Positions 9,839 to 19,275 of a stretch of DNA of 64,000 nt are shown here, piece by piece. Below the pieces are notes generated by a model. The model saw only the letters and a list, made by a program, of their open reading frames with translations. It did not search any database and was not told the origin of the DNA. The stretch's first letter is position 1, and each line of letters opens with the position of its first letter. Both the position numbers and the translations under genes were made by a program. Origin of the DNA: Gemmatimonadaceae bacterium (lineage in GTDB: Bacteria > Gemmatimonadota > Gemmatimonadetes > Gemmatimonadales > Gemmatimonadaceae); assembly GCA_019186945.1 (NCBI GenBank), contig JABAQJ010000007.1:1-64000 (forward strand), given 5' to 3'.

Positions 9839-10486
9839 TCAGTTCACGGTGACGAAGCGCTCCATGCGAGCGACTTCCGCCTTGTTCACGTATTTCCCGA
9901 TCTCGCGGCGGAACTGCTCGATTCCCTTGTACGGCCGGTACTCCTTGAACTCGTGCAGCATCCGGTTGCCAACACCGGGAATCGAGAGGATATCCTCGTC
10001 GGTCGCGGTGTTGAGGTTGATCGGGACGAACACGTACTGCTCGAGGCGCGCCAGTTCGTCGGGCTTCACGTACTTCGCTATTTCGCGATGGAATTGCGCC
10101 AGCGCCTTGTAAGGACGGTATTCCTCGAACTCGTGCAGCATCCGGTTTCCCACGCCGGGAATAAGCAGGATCTCCTCTTTCGACGCCGAGTTCAGGTTGA
10201 TGTGGACGAAGATCTTACCGTACACCGCCGTCAGCTGCTCCTTGCTGAGCGTGGGGCTGAGCAGGGCGTTGAGTTCCAGGACGCTGGAGAACGGACGCTT
10301 CTCCACGATCTGCTTCACCAGCGCCGGCGTGAGGTGGGGAACGGCCAGCAGATCCTTCTCGCTGGCCACGTTGGCGTCCATGACTCCAACGCTCTTTCCA
10401 ACCTGCGCATCCGTGACCGACGGAAGCGAGACCGCGAGTCCGATCAGAAGCGCCAGAAGGGCGCGGTGAAAGCGATGGCGGCGCAT
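9839..10486 (-). CDS. Exported ComEA-type triple helix-hairpin-helix protein
   Basis: 215 residues with a signal peptide (residues 1-27, hydrophobic LLALLIGLAVSLP, then TDA). Three helix-hairpin-helix units follow at about 37-93, 97-154 and 157-214. Units 2 and 3 are nearly identical (INLN-A---E-IL-IPGVGNRMLHEF). HhH proteins of this kind bind DNA non-specifically, and ComEA is the periplasmic DNA receptor in competence. Here there is no pilus or ComEC neighbour, so a role in DNA uptake is only a suggestion. The first unit is divergent. It lies 37 bases after the membrane-protein gene and probably shares the glpD-led transcript. Confidence 0.8.
   Translation of the reverse strand: MRRHRFHRALLALLIGLAVSLPSVTDAQVGKSVGVMDANVASEKDLLAVPHLTPALVKQIVEKRPFSSVLELNALLSPTLSKEQLTAVYGKIFVHINLNSASKEEILLIPGVGNRMLHEFEEYRPYKALAQFHREIAKYVKPDELARLEQYVFVPINLNTATDEDILSIPGVGNRMLHEFKEYRPYKGIEQFRREIGKYVNKAEVARMERFVTVN
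9842..10198 (-). repeat. Internal ~180-bp tandem duplication in the HhH gene
   Basis: The segments encoding HhH units 2 and 3 are direct repeats about 180 bp apart. For example, near-identical stretches around 9925-9980 and 10105-10160 both encode GVGNRMLHEF-EYRPYK. The strong similarity at the DNA level suggests a fairly recent duplication. Confidence 0.7.
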
Positions 10487-10523
10487 AACGGGTCCTCGTG
10501 AGCCGGGGTGAACTCCAGACGCG

Positions 10524-10976
10524 CTATTGCCTGAGCGCGGGATGACGAAATGTAACAGTCAGGCCGAGAAGCGAGAGCAGCATCATCGTTCCCGGCGCCA
10601 GCGTGGGAGTGGCGCCCGTGAGCGCGTCCCACAACAGCTTGAATCCCGAGAGGTCGGGATACATCTCGAGCTCGAACTCGGCGTTGCCCCGGTAGTGGAG
10701 ATACAGCCCAACCACTCCCGACAGAAAGAATAGCAGCATCATGGCCTGCAACGACTGCACGGCACGTCGCGACGGCCGAAACCAGACGGCCAGAGTCGGC
10801 CAGAGAGCTGCGACCTGGAGCACGATCGGCACCCATTCCCACGGATCCTTGAAATGCCCGATCAGGAACAGCTCGAAGGTCAGGCCTACGAGCCCGAAAA
10901 CGAGAACGGCCAGCAACAGCTGGCGAAGCGCCACGAGCGTCTCGGTGTCGGTCCGGGTACCAGTCGGCGAAGTCAT
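10524..10976 (-). CDS. Small four-helix membrane protein, function unknown
   Basis: 150 residues with about four hydrophobic segments (near 17-40, 47-65, 75-95 and 126-143). Between segments 3 and 4 is an acidic/aromatic loop (FELEMYPDLSGF). I do not recognise a family. The ATG lies nine bases after the glpD stop codon, so the two genes are very likely co-transcribed and coupled, but nothing in the sequence links this protein to glycerol metabolism. Confidence 0.72.
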   Translation of the reverse strand: MTSPTGTRTDTETLVALRQLLLAVLVFGLVGLTFELFLIGHFKDPWEWVPIVLQVAALWPTLAVWFRPSRRAVQSLQAMMLLFFLSGVVGLYLHYRGNAEFELEMYPDLSGFKLLWDALTGATPTLAPGTMMLLSLLGLTVTFRHPALRQ

Positions 10977-10985
10977 GCCCTCAAC

Positions 10986-12641
10986 CTAAGGTTCTTGCGG
11001 CTCCGCCTCCATGCCCTCGGTCGCGATGCGATAATGCGCCTCGACCCCGCTCCGCTCCCGTTCCACGTCCGCAGCGCTCCACCCAAGTTCCATGGCCATC
11101 ATTCCCGTTAGGCGATCCAGCACGACGGAGGAGGGCGCTCCCATTGTGCCTATGCCGGTTCGTCGCAGCAGGACATCCAGGAGGTGCAGCGCCTGCTCTT
11201 CCCGGACGGCGTACACGACCTCCGCGCCAATGTCGGGAATGCCTGGCGCCAGCGCGGCGACGAGCGCCGAATCCCCCGCGGCCACATCCACCACCTGCCG
11301 GTACCGCGCGCCATAGATCGAACCCAGATGTTCCGCGGTCGCTCGGTCCACGCCCATCCGCTCCGACTGCAGGCGAGCACGAAACGCCGACAGAGTCCCA
11401 AAGTCACCGCCGGGGAGCGGTCGCTCCCGCGTCGTGCACGGACGGCTCCCCGCGCCCAACTGCCGCGTCACAAGGTCGACGACCTGCTCGGCGATGTGAC
11501 GTGCTGTCGTCCATTTGCCACCCAGGGCCGAGATCAGCCCGTGCGGCCCACCCTCGCGGCCGTGATCGACGATCTCGGCGCGGCGGCTCATGCGATAACT
11601 GCTGGAGGTGCCATCGGCCACCAGTGGGCGGAGTCCGGCATAGGCATAGCGAACGTCGCTTGTGAGCAGATGTGCGCTGGGCAGCGCGGCGTTGACGATG
11701 TCCAGCAACTCCCGGACATCATCCATCTCGGGCCGAACAAGGTCGGGATCGCCATTGTATGGCGTATCGGTGGTGCCGATGAGTGAGAGGCCACGCCACG
11801 GGAGCACGAAGGCGTGTCGACCGTGGTGTCGGAGAAAGAGCGCGTAGTCGGCAGCAAGCCTGCGGACGAGGATGTGCGCTCCCTTCGACCGAACGAGTCG
11901 AGGGGTCCGTGATATGCCGTCGACGGTGTGAAGGATGCTATCCGCCCACGGTCCGGTCGCATTGACGACCGATCGAGCCCGAATGAGCACCGCGTTCCCC
12001 GTGGGTCCGTCATGGGCCGCGAGGCCCGTCACGCGGCGATGCCGCTGGAGGATGCCGGTGCAGGCGATGTAATTCGCGATCACAGCGCCGTGTTCGGCGG
12101 CATCGTGAAGGCACTCGATGCACACACGCTCGGGTGACGTCGCCTGGCAGTCCGCGTAGCAGACTGCTCCAGTAGTTGCGGAGTCGAGCAGTGCAGGGAT
12201 GCGGGAGATTGCCTCGGCCCTGGACCACCACCGATGTGCCGGGAGACGCTGTTCAGGATCTTGCAGGCGCCCTCGATCCCAGGCCAGCAGATCGAACATG
12301 GTTAGTCCGACGCGAGCCTCGAAGCGCTCGCGCGCCGTGGTCACGGGCAGCACAAACGGCAGCGGTCGGATCAGATGTGGTGCGGCTTGCTGCCAGATCC
12401 GTCGCTCCCGAAGGGATTCACGGACCACTGCCAGCTGCAGCTGCGCCAGATAGCGGACACCGCCGTGGACCATCCGGGACGACGCCGAACTGGTTCCGGA
12501 CGAGAAGTCGCGCTTCTCGATCAGTGCGACCGAGAGCCCGCGCGTGGCAGCGTCACGAGCTACACAGGCGCCGACGATACCGCCGCCGATTACCGCGACG
12601 TCGAACTCACGTTCGGTGAGAGCCTGAGGATTCCGGCGCAC
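10986..12641 (-). CDS. glpD: Aerobic-type glycerol-3-phosphate dehydrogenase (FAD)
   Basis: 551 residues. It oxidises sn-glycerol 3-phosphate to dihydroxyacetone phosphate and passes electrons to quinone at the membrane. The N-terminal Rossmann dinucleotide motif for FAD is clear (VIGGGIVGACVARDAATRG, residues 17-35), followed by the family motif SSRMVHGGVRYL. The C-terminal third corresponds to the DAO_C-type domain, and the length fits GlpD/GlpA-like enzymes. No glpK or glpF is seen nearby. It is the first gene of the minus-strand run extending to 661. Confidence 0.93.
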   Translation of the reverse strand: MRRNPQALTEREFDVAVIGGGIVGACVARDAATRGLSVALIEKRDFSSGTSSASSRMVHGGVRYLAQLQLAVVRESLRERRIWQQAAPHLIRPLPFVLPVTTARERFEARVGLTMFDLLAWDRGRLQDPEQRLPAHRWWSRAEAISRIPALLDSATTGAVCYADCQATSPERVCIECLHDAAEHGAVIANYIACTGILQRHRRVTGLAAHDGPTGNAVLIRARSVVNATGPWADSILHTVDGISRTPRLVRSKGAHILVRRLAADYALFLRHHGRHAFVLPWRGLSLIGTTDTPYNGDPDLVRPEMDDVRELLDIVNAALPSAHLLTSDVRYAYAGLRPLVADGTSSSYRMSRRAEIVDHGREGGPHGLISALGGKWTTARHIAEQVVDLVTRQLGAGSRPCTTRERPLPGGDFGTLSAFRARLQSERMGVDRATAEHLGSIYGARYRQVVDVAAGDSALVAALAPGIPDIGAEVVYAVREEQALHLLDVLLRRTGIGTMGAPSSVVLDRLTGMMAMELGWSAADVERERSGVEAHYRIATEGMEAEPQEP

Positions 12642-13349
12642 GCCGCAAGCTGATGTGCGCGCGAGTCAAATGAAAGAATCGGTTCGGGAGCGGGCATGAT
12701 GAGCGGACACGGCTGGAGCGTGAGATGCGCCCCAGCCGTGTGTTGCGCTACGCCGGCCACTTTCCCAACCGCCAACAGCCCCTATGTCGTTCGGGTGGCC
12801 AGCTTCCCCTCTTTCCCTCCCGTCCCCGCCCTTCCTCACGTGAGCTCCCATCCCCACAGCCCGTCCGATGTCGACGGGGATGGGGCACGATACGCCAGCG
12901 CCATTCTCCGACCGGCCATCCACCCGCCCGTCTTCCCGCCCCCCCCTTCCTCCCGACGCTCGACCCGACCCGGTGCGTCCCCGAAGCACTCCTCGCCCCA
13001 TCCCCAGTCCGACACGAGCTTCGCGAGCACGCACAGGATGTCAGGACCGGATTCTCCTGGACACTCGGGCAAACCCTAGTCCCAAGGAATGAGAGCTCTC
13101 TGATGGATTGCGTCGATCCGGCCGGCGAAACGTCACGACCGGTATGGGACGTCCGCTTCGGCGCTGGTTCACGGGCCTTGCCGACTGCCGAGCGTCATCG
13201 GGCCGCAGTGGCGTCGAGAGTGTTTTCGGACCACGGAATTGGCTGGCGCGCTTGCAGGTAACCCCTGCTAGCGCATGCGCCGCCACGTTGTCTTAATTTC
13301 CGGACTGCTCAGCGGTACTGCGGCATCCACCCTTTGCATTCCACCGAAT
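12642..13349. other. Divergent intergenic region between glpD and the VPS10 gene
   Basis: About 700 bases with no credible gene. It holds an inverted repeat at 12707-12741 and pyrimidine-rich stretches on the plus strand around 12800-12960 (runs of C and T with few purines). It must contain the promoters for glpD and the VPS10-type gene, but I could not identify convincing -35/-10 pairs. Confidence 0.6.
12707..12741. other. Inverted repeat upstream of glpD
   Basis: ACACGGCTGG at 12707-12716 pairs perfectly with CCAGCCGTGT at 12732-12741 around a 15-nt centre. It lies 66 bases upstream of the glpD start, where an operator or leader hairpin could act. It does not follow any gene end, which argues against a terminator. 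Confidence 0.45.
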
Positions 13350-16300
13350 ATGACGTCGCGGTCGGTTCTTCTCTCTCGTTCGGCGCTTGCGCTTCTTGCC
13401 ACGATCGGCCTTCCCGCGCGCGGGACTGAAGCTCAGGCAACCAGCCGTCCTGCGGCGGCTCGGCCCGTACAGCCAGCGCCGACTGGTCCGTTGACGTTCG
13501 ATTCGTCCGCGTTCCTGGCTCTCAAGTGGCGCGCGATCGGTCCGAATCGAGGTGGTCGATCGGTTGCCGTGGGGGGCTCGGTGCTGCGGCCGATGGAGTA
13601 CTGGATGGGGACGACCGGAGGAGGTGTCTTCAAGACAACTGACGGCGGCGTCAACTGGTCGCCAGTGTCGGACAACTATTTCGGAGGTACGATCGGCGCG
13701 ATCGCCGTCGATCAGCAGAATCCGGATATCGTATGGGTTGGCGGTGGCGAGACGGACATCCGCGGGAACACGGCACCGGGCGATGGGCTGTGGAAGACCG
13801 GGGATGGCGGCAAGACGTGGACGTTACTCGGCTTCAAGGACGAGCACATATCCACGATACGCATTCATCCCACCAGCTCGAACACGGCTTATATCGGGGT
13901 GTTCGGGAATCCGTTCAAGGCTGGCACGGAACGCGGCCTGTATCGCACGACGGATGGCGGGAAGACCTTCCAGAAGATCCTGTACAGCAACGACTCCACC
14001 GGCGTGATCGACATCGCCATGGATGCATCGAATCCGCAGGTGATGTACGTGGCGATGTGGCAGGCGTATCGGACGCCATGGTCCCTCTCGTCGGGTGGCG
14101 TTCACAGCGCCATATACAAGACCAGCGATGGCGGGACGAGCTGGGTGAATCTGAGCGCCACGGCGAAGGGGCTGCCCAAAGGGACGTTAGGCAAGATCGG
14201 TCTGGCGGTCTCGCCGGCCAAGGCGAGCCGCGTGTGGGCGATCATCGAGCACGACTCCGGTGGCGTGTACCGATCGGACGATGCTGGAGCGACGTGGCAG
14301 TATCTGAACCAGGACCGGAAGCTGCGGCAACGTGCCTGGTATTACTCGCAGATCTACGCCGATCCCACGGATACCAACGTCGTCTACGTCCTCAACGTGC
14401 AGTTTTTCCGGTCGCGCGATGGAGGCAAGACGTTCCGAGAGCAGATCAATGCGCCGCACGGAGACAACCATGATCTCTGGATCGCGCCGAACGACCCGCT
14501 GCGGATGGTCGAGGCCAACGACGGGGGCGCGACGGTATCCGTGAACGGTGGCCGTACCTGGACCGACCAGGACTTCGCGACCGCCCAGTGGTATCACGTC
14601 AGCACGACGAACGAATGGCCGTACAAGGTCTGTGGCGCACAGCAGGACAATTCCACGTTGTGCGGACCGAGCCGCAAGGAAGGCGGCATCACGATGGCGG
14701 ACTGGCAGGACGCCGGAGGCGGCGAATCCGGATATGTCACGCCGCATCCCACCAAACCGTACATCGTGTTCGCCGGAAGCTACGGCGGCCTGCTGACAAG
14801 GAAGGACATGCGCACGGGCTTTTCGCGCGACATCACGATTTATCCCATCAACCCGATGGGTCACTCGTCGGAAGACATCAAGGTGCGGTTCCAGTGGACC
14901 TTCCCGATCGTCTTCTCGCGCCACAACCCGAACGTGCTGTACGCGGCTGGTTCGGTGCTCTTCCGCAGCCTCAACGAGGGCGAGAGCTGGACGCAGGCGT
15001 CGCCCGAACTCGCGCGTCGCGATCTGCGCACGATGGGCGCGAGCGGTGGCCCGATCACCAAGGACCAGACCGGCGTCGAGACCTATGCCCTGATCTTCGC
15101 GTTCGACGAATCGCCGTTGCGCGCCGGTGTCCTCTGGGCGGGCACCGACGACGGGTACGTCTGGGTGTCGCAGGACAACGGAGCACACTGGGAGAACGTG
15201 ACGCCGAAGGACATAGGCGACTTCACCCGCATCTCGATCATCGAACCGTCGCACTACGTCGCCGGTGGCGCCTACATAGCGGCGAATCGTTACCAGCAGG
15301 GCGACAAGGCCCCGATCCTCTACAAGACGACCGACTACGGCAAGACGTGGACGAAGATCGTCGACGGCATTAAGGAAGACCACTTCACGCGCGTCATCCG
15401 CGAGGATCCCGTGCGGCGCGGGCTCCTCTATGCCGGTACCGAGCGTGGCGTGTATGTGTCGTTCGACGATGGTTTGAACTGGCGGTCTCTTCAGAGAAAC
15501 CTCCCGCCGGTTCCGGTTCATGATCTGACGCTCCGGGACGATGACCTGATTGCCGGAACGCACGGCCGTGCCTTCTGGGTCATGGATAACGTCTCACCGC
15601 TCCGGCAGGTTGCGGCTCCGGCGCTCGACAGGATCGCACATCTGTACAAGCCAGTGGATGCCGTCCGCACGGATTGGGGTGGCGGGTTTTTCGCCCAGCT
15701 GTTCGGTACTGGAGGCAACAACCCGCCCAGCGGAGCCGTCGTCTACTACAACCTGAAGTCCGCGAACCAGAAGGTGCAGCTCGAGTTCCGCGACGCCGCC
15801 GGTGCCGTGATCAAGTCGTTCACCAGCGATCAGGATCCGGCGACTCAGGCGGACTCCCTGCGCATGGAAGCGGCCAAGGCGCAGGCGATCGACTCCCTGA
15901 CCCGCAACGGCTGGTCCCGCGACTCGGCAACGAAGAGCGTTACCGCCAGGTACGCGGATCCAGCGGCCAGGATGGAAGGGGTCGATTTCGAGGCCATGGC
16001 CTCGCAGGGGCCGCGCCCGCCTCGCGTGCCTAACAAGGCAGGGCTCAACATGTTCGCGTGGGACCTGCGATACCCGGATGCCGTTCGTTTCCAGAACATG
16101 ATCATGTGGGCGGGGACGGTCGAGGGCCCGGTCGCGCCACCGGGAACGTACAGTGTGCGGATGACCGTGAACGGCGGCGAGCCGCAGACGCAGGTGTTGC
16201 GCGTGAAGAAGGATCCGCGATCGGAAGCCACGGACGCCGACCTGCAGGCCCAATTCAAGCTGCTGATCGCCATTCGCGACAAGGTCACGGAGGCGAACAA

Positions 16301-16730
16301 CGCCGTGCGCACGGTGAGGAACATGCGCTACCAGGTGGGCGATCGCACGGGGAAGCTGACGGGAAGCCAGAAGCAGGAGTTCGAGCAGATCGCCGGCCAG
16401 ATGATGACGGGCCTCACGGGCGCCGAGGAAGAGATCTACCAGACGAAGAACCAGAGCTCGCAGGACCCGCTGAACTTCCCCATCAGGCTGAACAATCAGA
16501 TCGCCGCCCTGACGGGAACGGTGTCGTCCGGAGACTACCGGCCGACCAAGCAGGCGCTGGAAGCGTTCGGTCTGTTGAGCAAGGAACTGGATGTGCAGCT
16601 GGCGGCAGCGAAGAAGTCGATGGATGATAACCTGGCCCGCCTGAACGCCATCCTGCGGGCCGCGGGTCTGGACGAGCTGAAGCCGAGCACGGACGAAATC
16701 AAGCCGCAGAAGCCTGACGTGGCGATGTAA
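13350..16730 (+). CDS. VPS10/sortilin-type BNR beta-propeller protein, copy 1
   Basis: 1126 residues with a signal peptide (MTSRSVLLSRSALALLATIG). It contains many Asp-box/BNR motifs of the form TDGG-TW, for example KTTDGGVNW, RTTDGGKTF, KTTDYGKTW and VSFDDGLNW, forming one or more propellers over the first ~780 residues, followed by a helical C-terminal region. The start at 13350 aligns with the start of its paralogue at 45566; the frame could extend to 13275, but that segment has no ribosome site. Proteins of this type are abundant in Gemmatimonadota and Bacteroidota, have no established enzymatic role, and are often annotated only as glycosidase-like or sortilin-like. Likely exported. Confidence 0.88.
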   Translation: MTSRSVLLSRSALALLATIGLPARGTEAQATSRPAAARPVQPAPTGPLTFDSSAFLALKWRAIGPNRGGRSVAVGGSVLRPMEYWMGTTGGGVFKTTDGGVNWSPVSDNYFGGTIGAIAVDQQNPDIVWVGGGETDIRGNTAPGDGLWKTGDGGKTWTLLGFKDEHISTIRIHPTSSNTAYIGVFGNPFKAGTERGLYRTTDGGKTFQKILYSNDSTGVIDIAMDASNPQVMYVAMWQAYRTPWSLSSGGVHSAIYKTSDGGTSWVNLSATAKGLPKGTLGKIGLAVSPAKASRVWAIIEHDSGGVYRSDDAGATWQYLNQDRKLRQRAWYYSQIYADPTDTNVVYVLNVQFFRSRDGGKTFREQINAPHGDNHDLWIAPNDPLRMVEANDGGATVSVNGGRTWTDQDFATAQWYHVSTTNEWPYKVCGAQQDNSTLCGPSRKEGGITMADWQDAGGGESGYVTPHPTKPYIVFAGSYGGLLTRKDMRTGFSRDITIYPINPMGHSSEDIKVRFQWTFPIVFSRHNPNVLYAAGSVLFRSLNEGESWTQASPELARRDLRTMGASGGPITKDQTGVETYALIFAFDESPLRAGVLWAGTDDGYVWVSQDNGAHWENVTPKDIGDFTRISIIEPSHYVAGGAYIAANRYQQGDKAPILYKTTDYGKTWTKIVDGIKEDHFTRVIREDPVRRGLLYAGTERGVYVSFDDGLNWRSLQRNLPPVPVHDLTLRDDDLIAGTHGRAFWVMDNVSPLRQVAAPALDRIAHLYKPVDAVRTDWGGGFFAQLFGTGGNNPPSGAVVYYNLKSANQKVQLEFRDAAGAVIKSFTSDQDPATQADSLRMEAAKAQAIDSLTRNGWSRDSATKSVTARYADPAARMEGVDFEAMASQGPRPPRVPNKAGLNMFAWDLRYPDAVRFQNMIMWAGTVEGPVAPPGTYSVRMTVNGGEPQTQVLRVKKDPRSEATDADLQAQFKLLIAIRDKVTEANNAVRTVRNMRYQVGDRTGKLTGSQKQEFEQIAGQMMTGLTGAEEEIYQTKNQSSQDPLNFPIRLNNQIAALTGTVSSGDYRPTKQALEAFGLLSKELDVQLAAAKKSMDDNLARLNAILRAAGLDELKPSTDEIKPQKPDVAM

Positions 16731-16744
16731 GGAACCGGGGCAAC

Positions 16745-16784
16745 GCGCGATCGGGAACTCGCGGGTCTTCCGCACCGATCGCGC
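16745..16784 (+). terminator. Hairpin after VPS10 copy 1
   Basis: GCGCGATCGG at 16745-16754 pairs perfectly with CCGATCGCGC at 16775-16784. The 20-nt loop includes a further GGAA/TTCC pairing. It starts 14 bases after the stop codon. No T-run follows, so termination strength is uncertain; it separates the VPS10 gene from the next gene. Confidence 0.5.
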
Positions 16785-16840
16785 TGTCTGGTCGGTCGAA
16801 TAGCCGTACCGCGCAAGCGCCGTCGACGAGCCCGTCGCAT

Positions 16841-18067
16841 ATGAACTTCGTGACGTACCGGAGCGCGCTCCTTCTTCCCTGGCTCATCCTCGCGTGCGGG
16901 GGGCCGGCCGAACGGGATGAGGCGAAGGCCCCTTCACCGTACCTGTACGTATGGGCTGGTACAGGACACGACAACACAACCGGCGTCGACATGATCGCCG
17001 TGCTCGATGCCAACCCGTCGAGCGAATCGTACGGCGCGGTTCTCACGGCCCTGACGGTCGACTCCGGCGGCCGCAGCCCGGCGTACACGGAATCGGTCGC
17101 GCCTGCGACCGGCATGCTCTTTGTCAATGACGATCGCGCCGACAAGGCGTACCTCGTCGACTTTTCCGACCCGATATTTCCGCGCCGTGGCGGTCGGCTC
17201 GCCAAGGTGCCGGGGGGCCGACGTCTCCATGCGTTCGCGCGCCTGGCGAACGGGCACGTCGTGGCGACCGTGCAGTTCGGCGACAGCATGGTATCCGGTT
17301 CGCCCGGTGGGCTTGCGGAGTTTGACGCGCTAGGCAACTTCGTCCGGCAGGGGTGGTCAAGGGACTCCACCTTTCCCGGCGCGAAGATTCGCCCGTCGGG
17401 GCTCGCGGTTCTTCCGGACATCGATCGGGTCGTGAGCGCCAGTTCGTCGCTCGACGACGAACGATCGGCCGACGTTGTCCAGGTATGGCGCCTCTCCGAT
17501 CTCACCCTGCTCAAGACGCTGGCGATACCGGAAGTCCGCGGGGACTCGGCGCACGTTCGCCCGTTCGCCGTCAGCGTCGTGAGCGACACCTCCGTGCTGA
17601 TCAGCAGCTACAACTGCGGCGTCTATCGTGTCACCGGCGTCGCCGCCGAACCCGGAATCGAGCGGGTGTTGGCGTTGCCGAGGCCGCCGAATACCGGCTG
17701 CGCCGCTCCCGTCGCGATCGGTCCCTTCATGATCCTGCCGGTCGCCAACGCACATCGCTACGCGATCCTCGACATTGCGGAACCGGCACATGCGACGGAA
17801 GCCGGATCGTTCGTCACCGAAGAGACGTTCCTTCCGCATTGGATTTCCGTCGATTCGGGGACCGACCGACTCGTGGTAACTGGCCAAAGCGCGGGGCTGC
17901 CGATCGTGCGCATCGCCAGATTCGACAGCGCCACCGGTCGACTGACGTGGGATGAGCGTTTCCGGGACACCAGCGCTGTCCTCCCGGGTGTGAGCTTTGA
18001 CCGTCCGACCTGGCCGAACGGAGTGGCGGGTCGAGCCAAACCCTTCGGCGCGGTGTTCGTGCGCTAA
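16841..18067 (+). CDS. Lipoprotein with SBP56-like beta-propeller
   Basis: 408 residues. The N-terminus has a lipobox (LILAC), so it is probably an envelope lipoprotein. The body begins with YLYVWAGTGHDN, then MIAVLDANPSSESYG, a pattern like the start of selenium-binding-protein-56/methanethiol-oxidase propellers (a statement about identity and date stamping per trace), but the similarity is partial and I see no clear metal-site set. It follows VPS10 copy 1 on the same strand after 110 bases containing a hairpin. Function is not assigned; a generic seven-bladed propeller is the safer reading. Confidence 0.7.
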   Translation: MNFVTYRSALLLPWLILACGGPAERDEAKAPSPYLYVWAGTGHDNTTGVDMIAVLDANPSSESYGAVLTALTVDSGGRSPAYTESVAPATGMLFVNDDRADKAYLVDFSDPIFPRRGGRLAKVPGGRRLHAFARLANGHVVATVQFGDSMVSGSPGGLAEFDALGNFVRQGWSRDSTFPGAKIRPSGLAVLPDIDRVVSASSSLDDERSADVVQVWRLSDLTLLKTLAIPEVRGDSAHVRPFAVSVVSDTSVLISSYNCGVYRVTGVAAEPGIERVLALPRPPNTGCAAPVAIGPFMILPVANAHRYAILDIAEPAHATEAGSFVTEETFLPHWISVDSGTDRLVVTGQSAGLPIVRIARFDSATGRLTWDERFRDTSAVLPGVSFDRPTWPNGVAGRAKPFGAVFVR

Positions 18068-18236
18068 CCGGGATCGAGCCGCACCAACGGCCGGGCGACT
18101 TGGCCGGCACGGACGCTCGTTCGCGTTCGCTCGACGACGGCTCACCGGGAAAGCACGGATCGAGTTGCGTCGCGCACGCTCTCACACAATGTGCCGCACG
18201 CGCTTCCACTCGGCCTCGTGCCTGTCCGCCGCTCGA

Positions 18237-18737
18237 TTACGCGCCCCGCGCCAGCCGGATCGCGGCCACCACCAATACGACGCCTACCAGCGCGTTTACC
18301 CTGGCGAGGAGTGCAGCCCGCCTCCGGAACTGGGCCGCCTCGGGTGATCCGGCACGAACGCGGCCGGATCGCGGGCCAAGCACGAAATCGTGGATGGCAG
18401 CAGCAACCAGCATGATCAGCACGGCCGCGAGCTTCGCCGCCAAGGCGCGACCTAACGAGGTGCTCCAGAATGCAGGATTGCCCAGAACGTCCGACCAGCG
18501 CAGGAGCCCCCGGTAGTACAGGTTGAGCAGCCCAGTGGCAATCAGGATCGCGATCGCAATCCACCCAACGGTGCGAAAGCGTTCGCCCAGCCCGTGGAAC
18601 AACTGCTGCCTGAGCGATGCCGGCTCGATCTCACGCAGCACCGGCGCACCCACGATGCCCAGGAAAAACATCCCGCCCAGCCAGAGCATCGCGGAGAGGA
18701 TGTGGATCGTCACACTGATCCAGTAGCCGAGCGGCAT
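18237..18737 (-). CDS. CopD/DUF4149-like membrane protein
   Basis: 166 residues with about four transmembrane segments. The first has the CopD-like pattern ISVTIHILSAMLWLGGMFFL, including a His and a WLGG motif. CopD-family proteins are associated with copper import or heme/copper handling, but many members are uncharacterised, and no copper gene (copC, copA) lies nearby. It is convergent with the SBP56-like gene. Confidence 0.75.
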   Translation of the reverse strand: MPLGYWISVTIHILSAMLWLGGMFFLGIVGAPVLREIEPASLRQQLFHGLGERFRTVGWIAIAILIATGLLNLYYRGLLRWSDVLGNPAFWSTSLGRALAAKLAAVLIMLVAAAIHDFVLGPRSGRVRAGSPEAAQFRRRAALLARVNALVGVVLVVAAIRLARGA

Positions 18738-18844
18738 TCAGCGCTGCGCCCGACGGCGGTCGACCGCGCACGGCCACGCACACGGAAAAGCGGCTTGTAT
18801 CCAGGTGCAACACGGGGAATGACGGCGTGCGACCAACCTGCCGC

Positions 18845-19234
18845 TCATACGTGCTGATCCACGAGAACCGGATTCCCGTCCGGATCGATGGCAACGAAAC
18901 TGGCGGGCCCGGTCGTGGTCTCATCCGCCTCGCTCACCAGGGGAATCCCCTGTGCCTTCAGCCGGCGCTGCAGTTCCCGCACATCGGTGAAGGACGGCAA
19001 TCGTTGCGCGCTGCTGTCCCAACCCGGATTGAACGTCAGGACGTTTCTGTCGAACATCCCTTGAAACAAGCCGATGACGTGAGTGCCGTTCTTCATGATC
19101 AGCCAGTTCTCGAGTTGGTTGCCGGCGAAAGCCGAAAATCCAAACTTCTCGTAGAACAGCTTGGAGGCCTCCAGATCCTTGACGGCCAGGCTGATCGAAA
19201 ATGCGCCGAGTTCCATGTCGAGATCCGTTCGCAT
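18845..19234 (-). CDS. VOC (glyoxalase/bleomycin-resistance) family protein
   Basis: 129 residues forming one vicinal-oxygen-chelate domain. Seen: SISLAVKDLEASKLFYEKF at the first beta-alpha unit and FVAIDPDGNPVLVDQ at the last strands, both typical of this fold. It is probably a small cytoplasmic metal-dependent or ligand-binding protein; the substrate is not predictable. Translation could start at 19234 or at the ATG at 19216. Confidence 0.85.
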   Translation of the reverse strand: MRTDLDMELGAFSISLAVKDLEASKLFYEKFGFSAFAGNQLENWLIMKNGTHVIGLFQGMFDRNVLTFNPGWDSSAQRLPSFTDVRELQRRLKAQGIPLVSEADETTTGPASFVAIDPDGNPVLVDQHV

Positions 19235-19275
19235 ACGGGCTCACTGGATAACCCGGGTGCTGCAGTCGGCGCAAG

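Noticed and set aside
12707-12741. Terminator call for the inverted repeat upstream of glpD
   Set aside because: It does not follow any gene end on either strand; I list it only as an inverted repeat.
14187-16775. Long minus-strand frames within VPS10 copy 1
   Set aside because: They are antisense shadows of a well-supported propeller gene and are Arg/His/Val-rich without domains.
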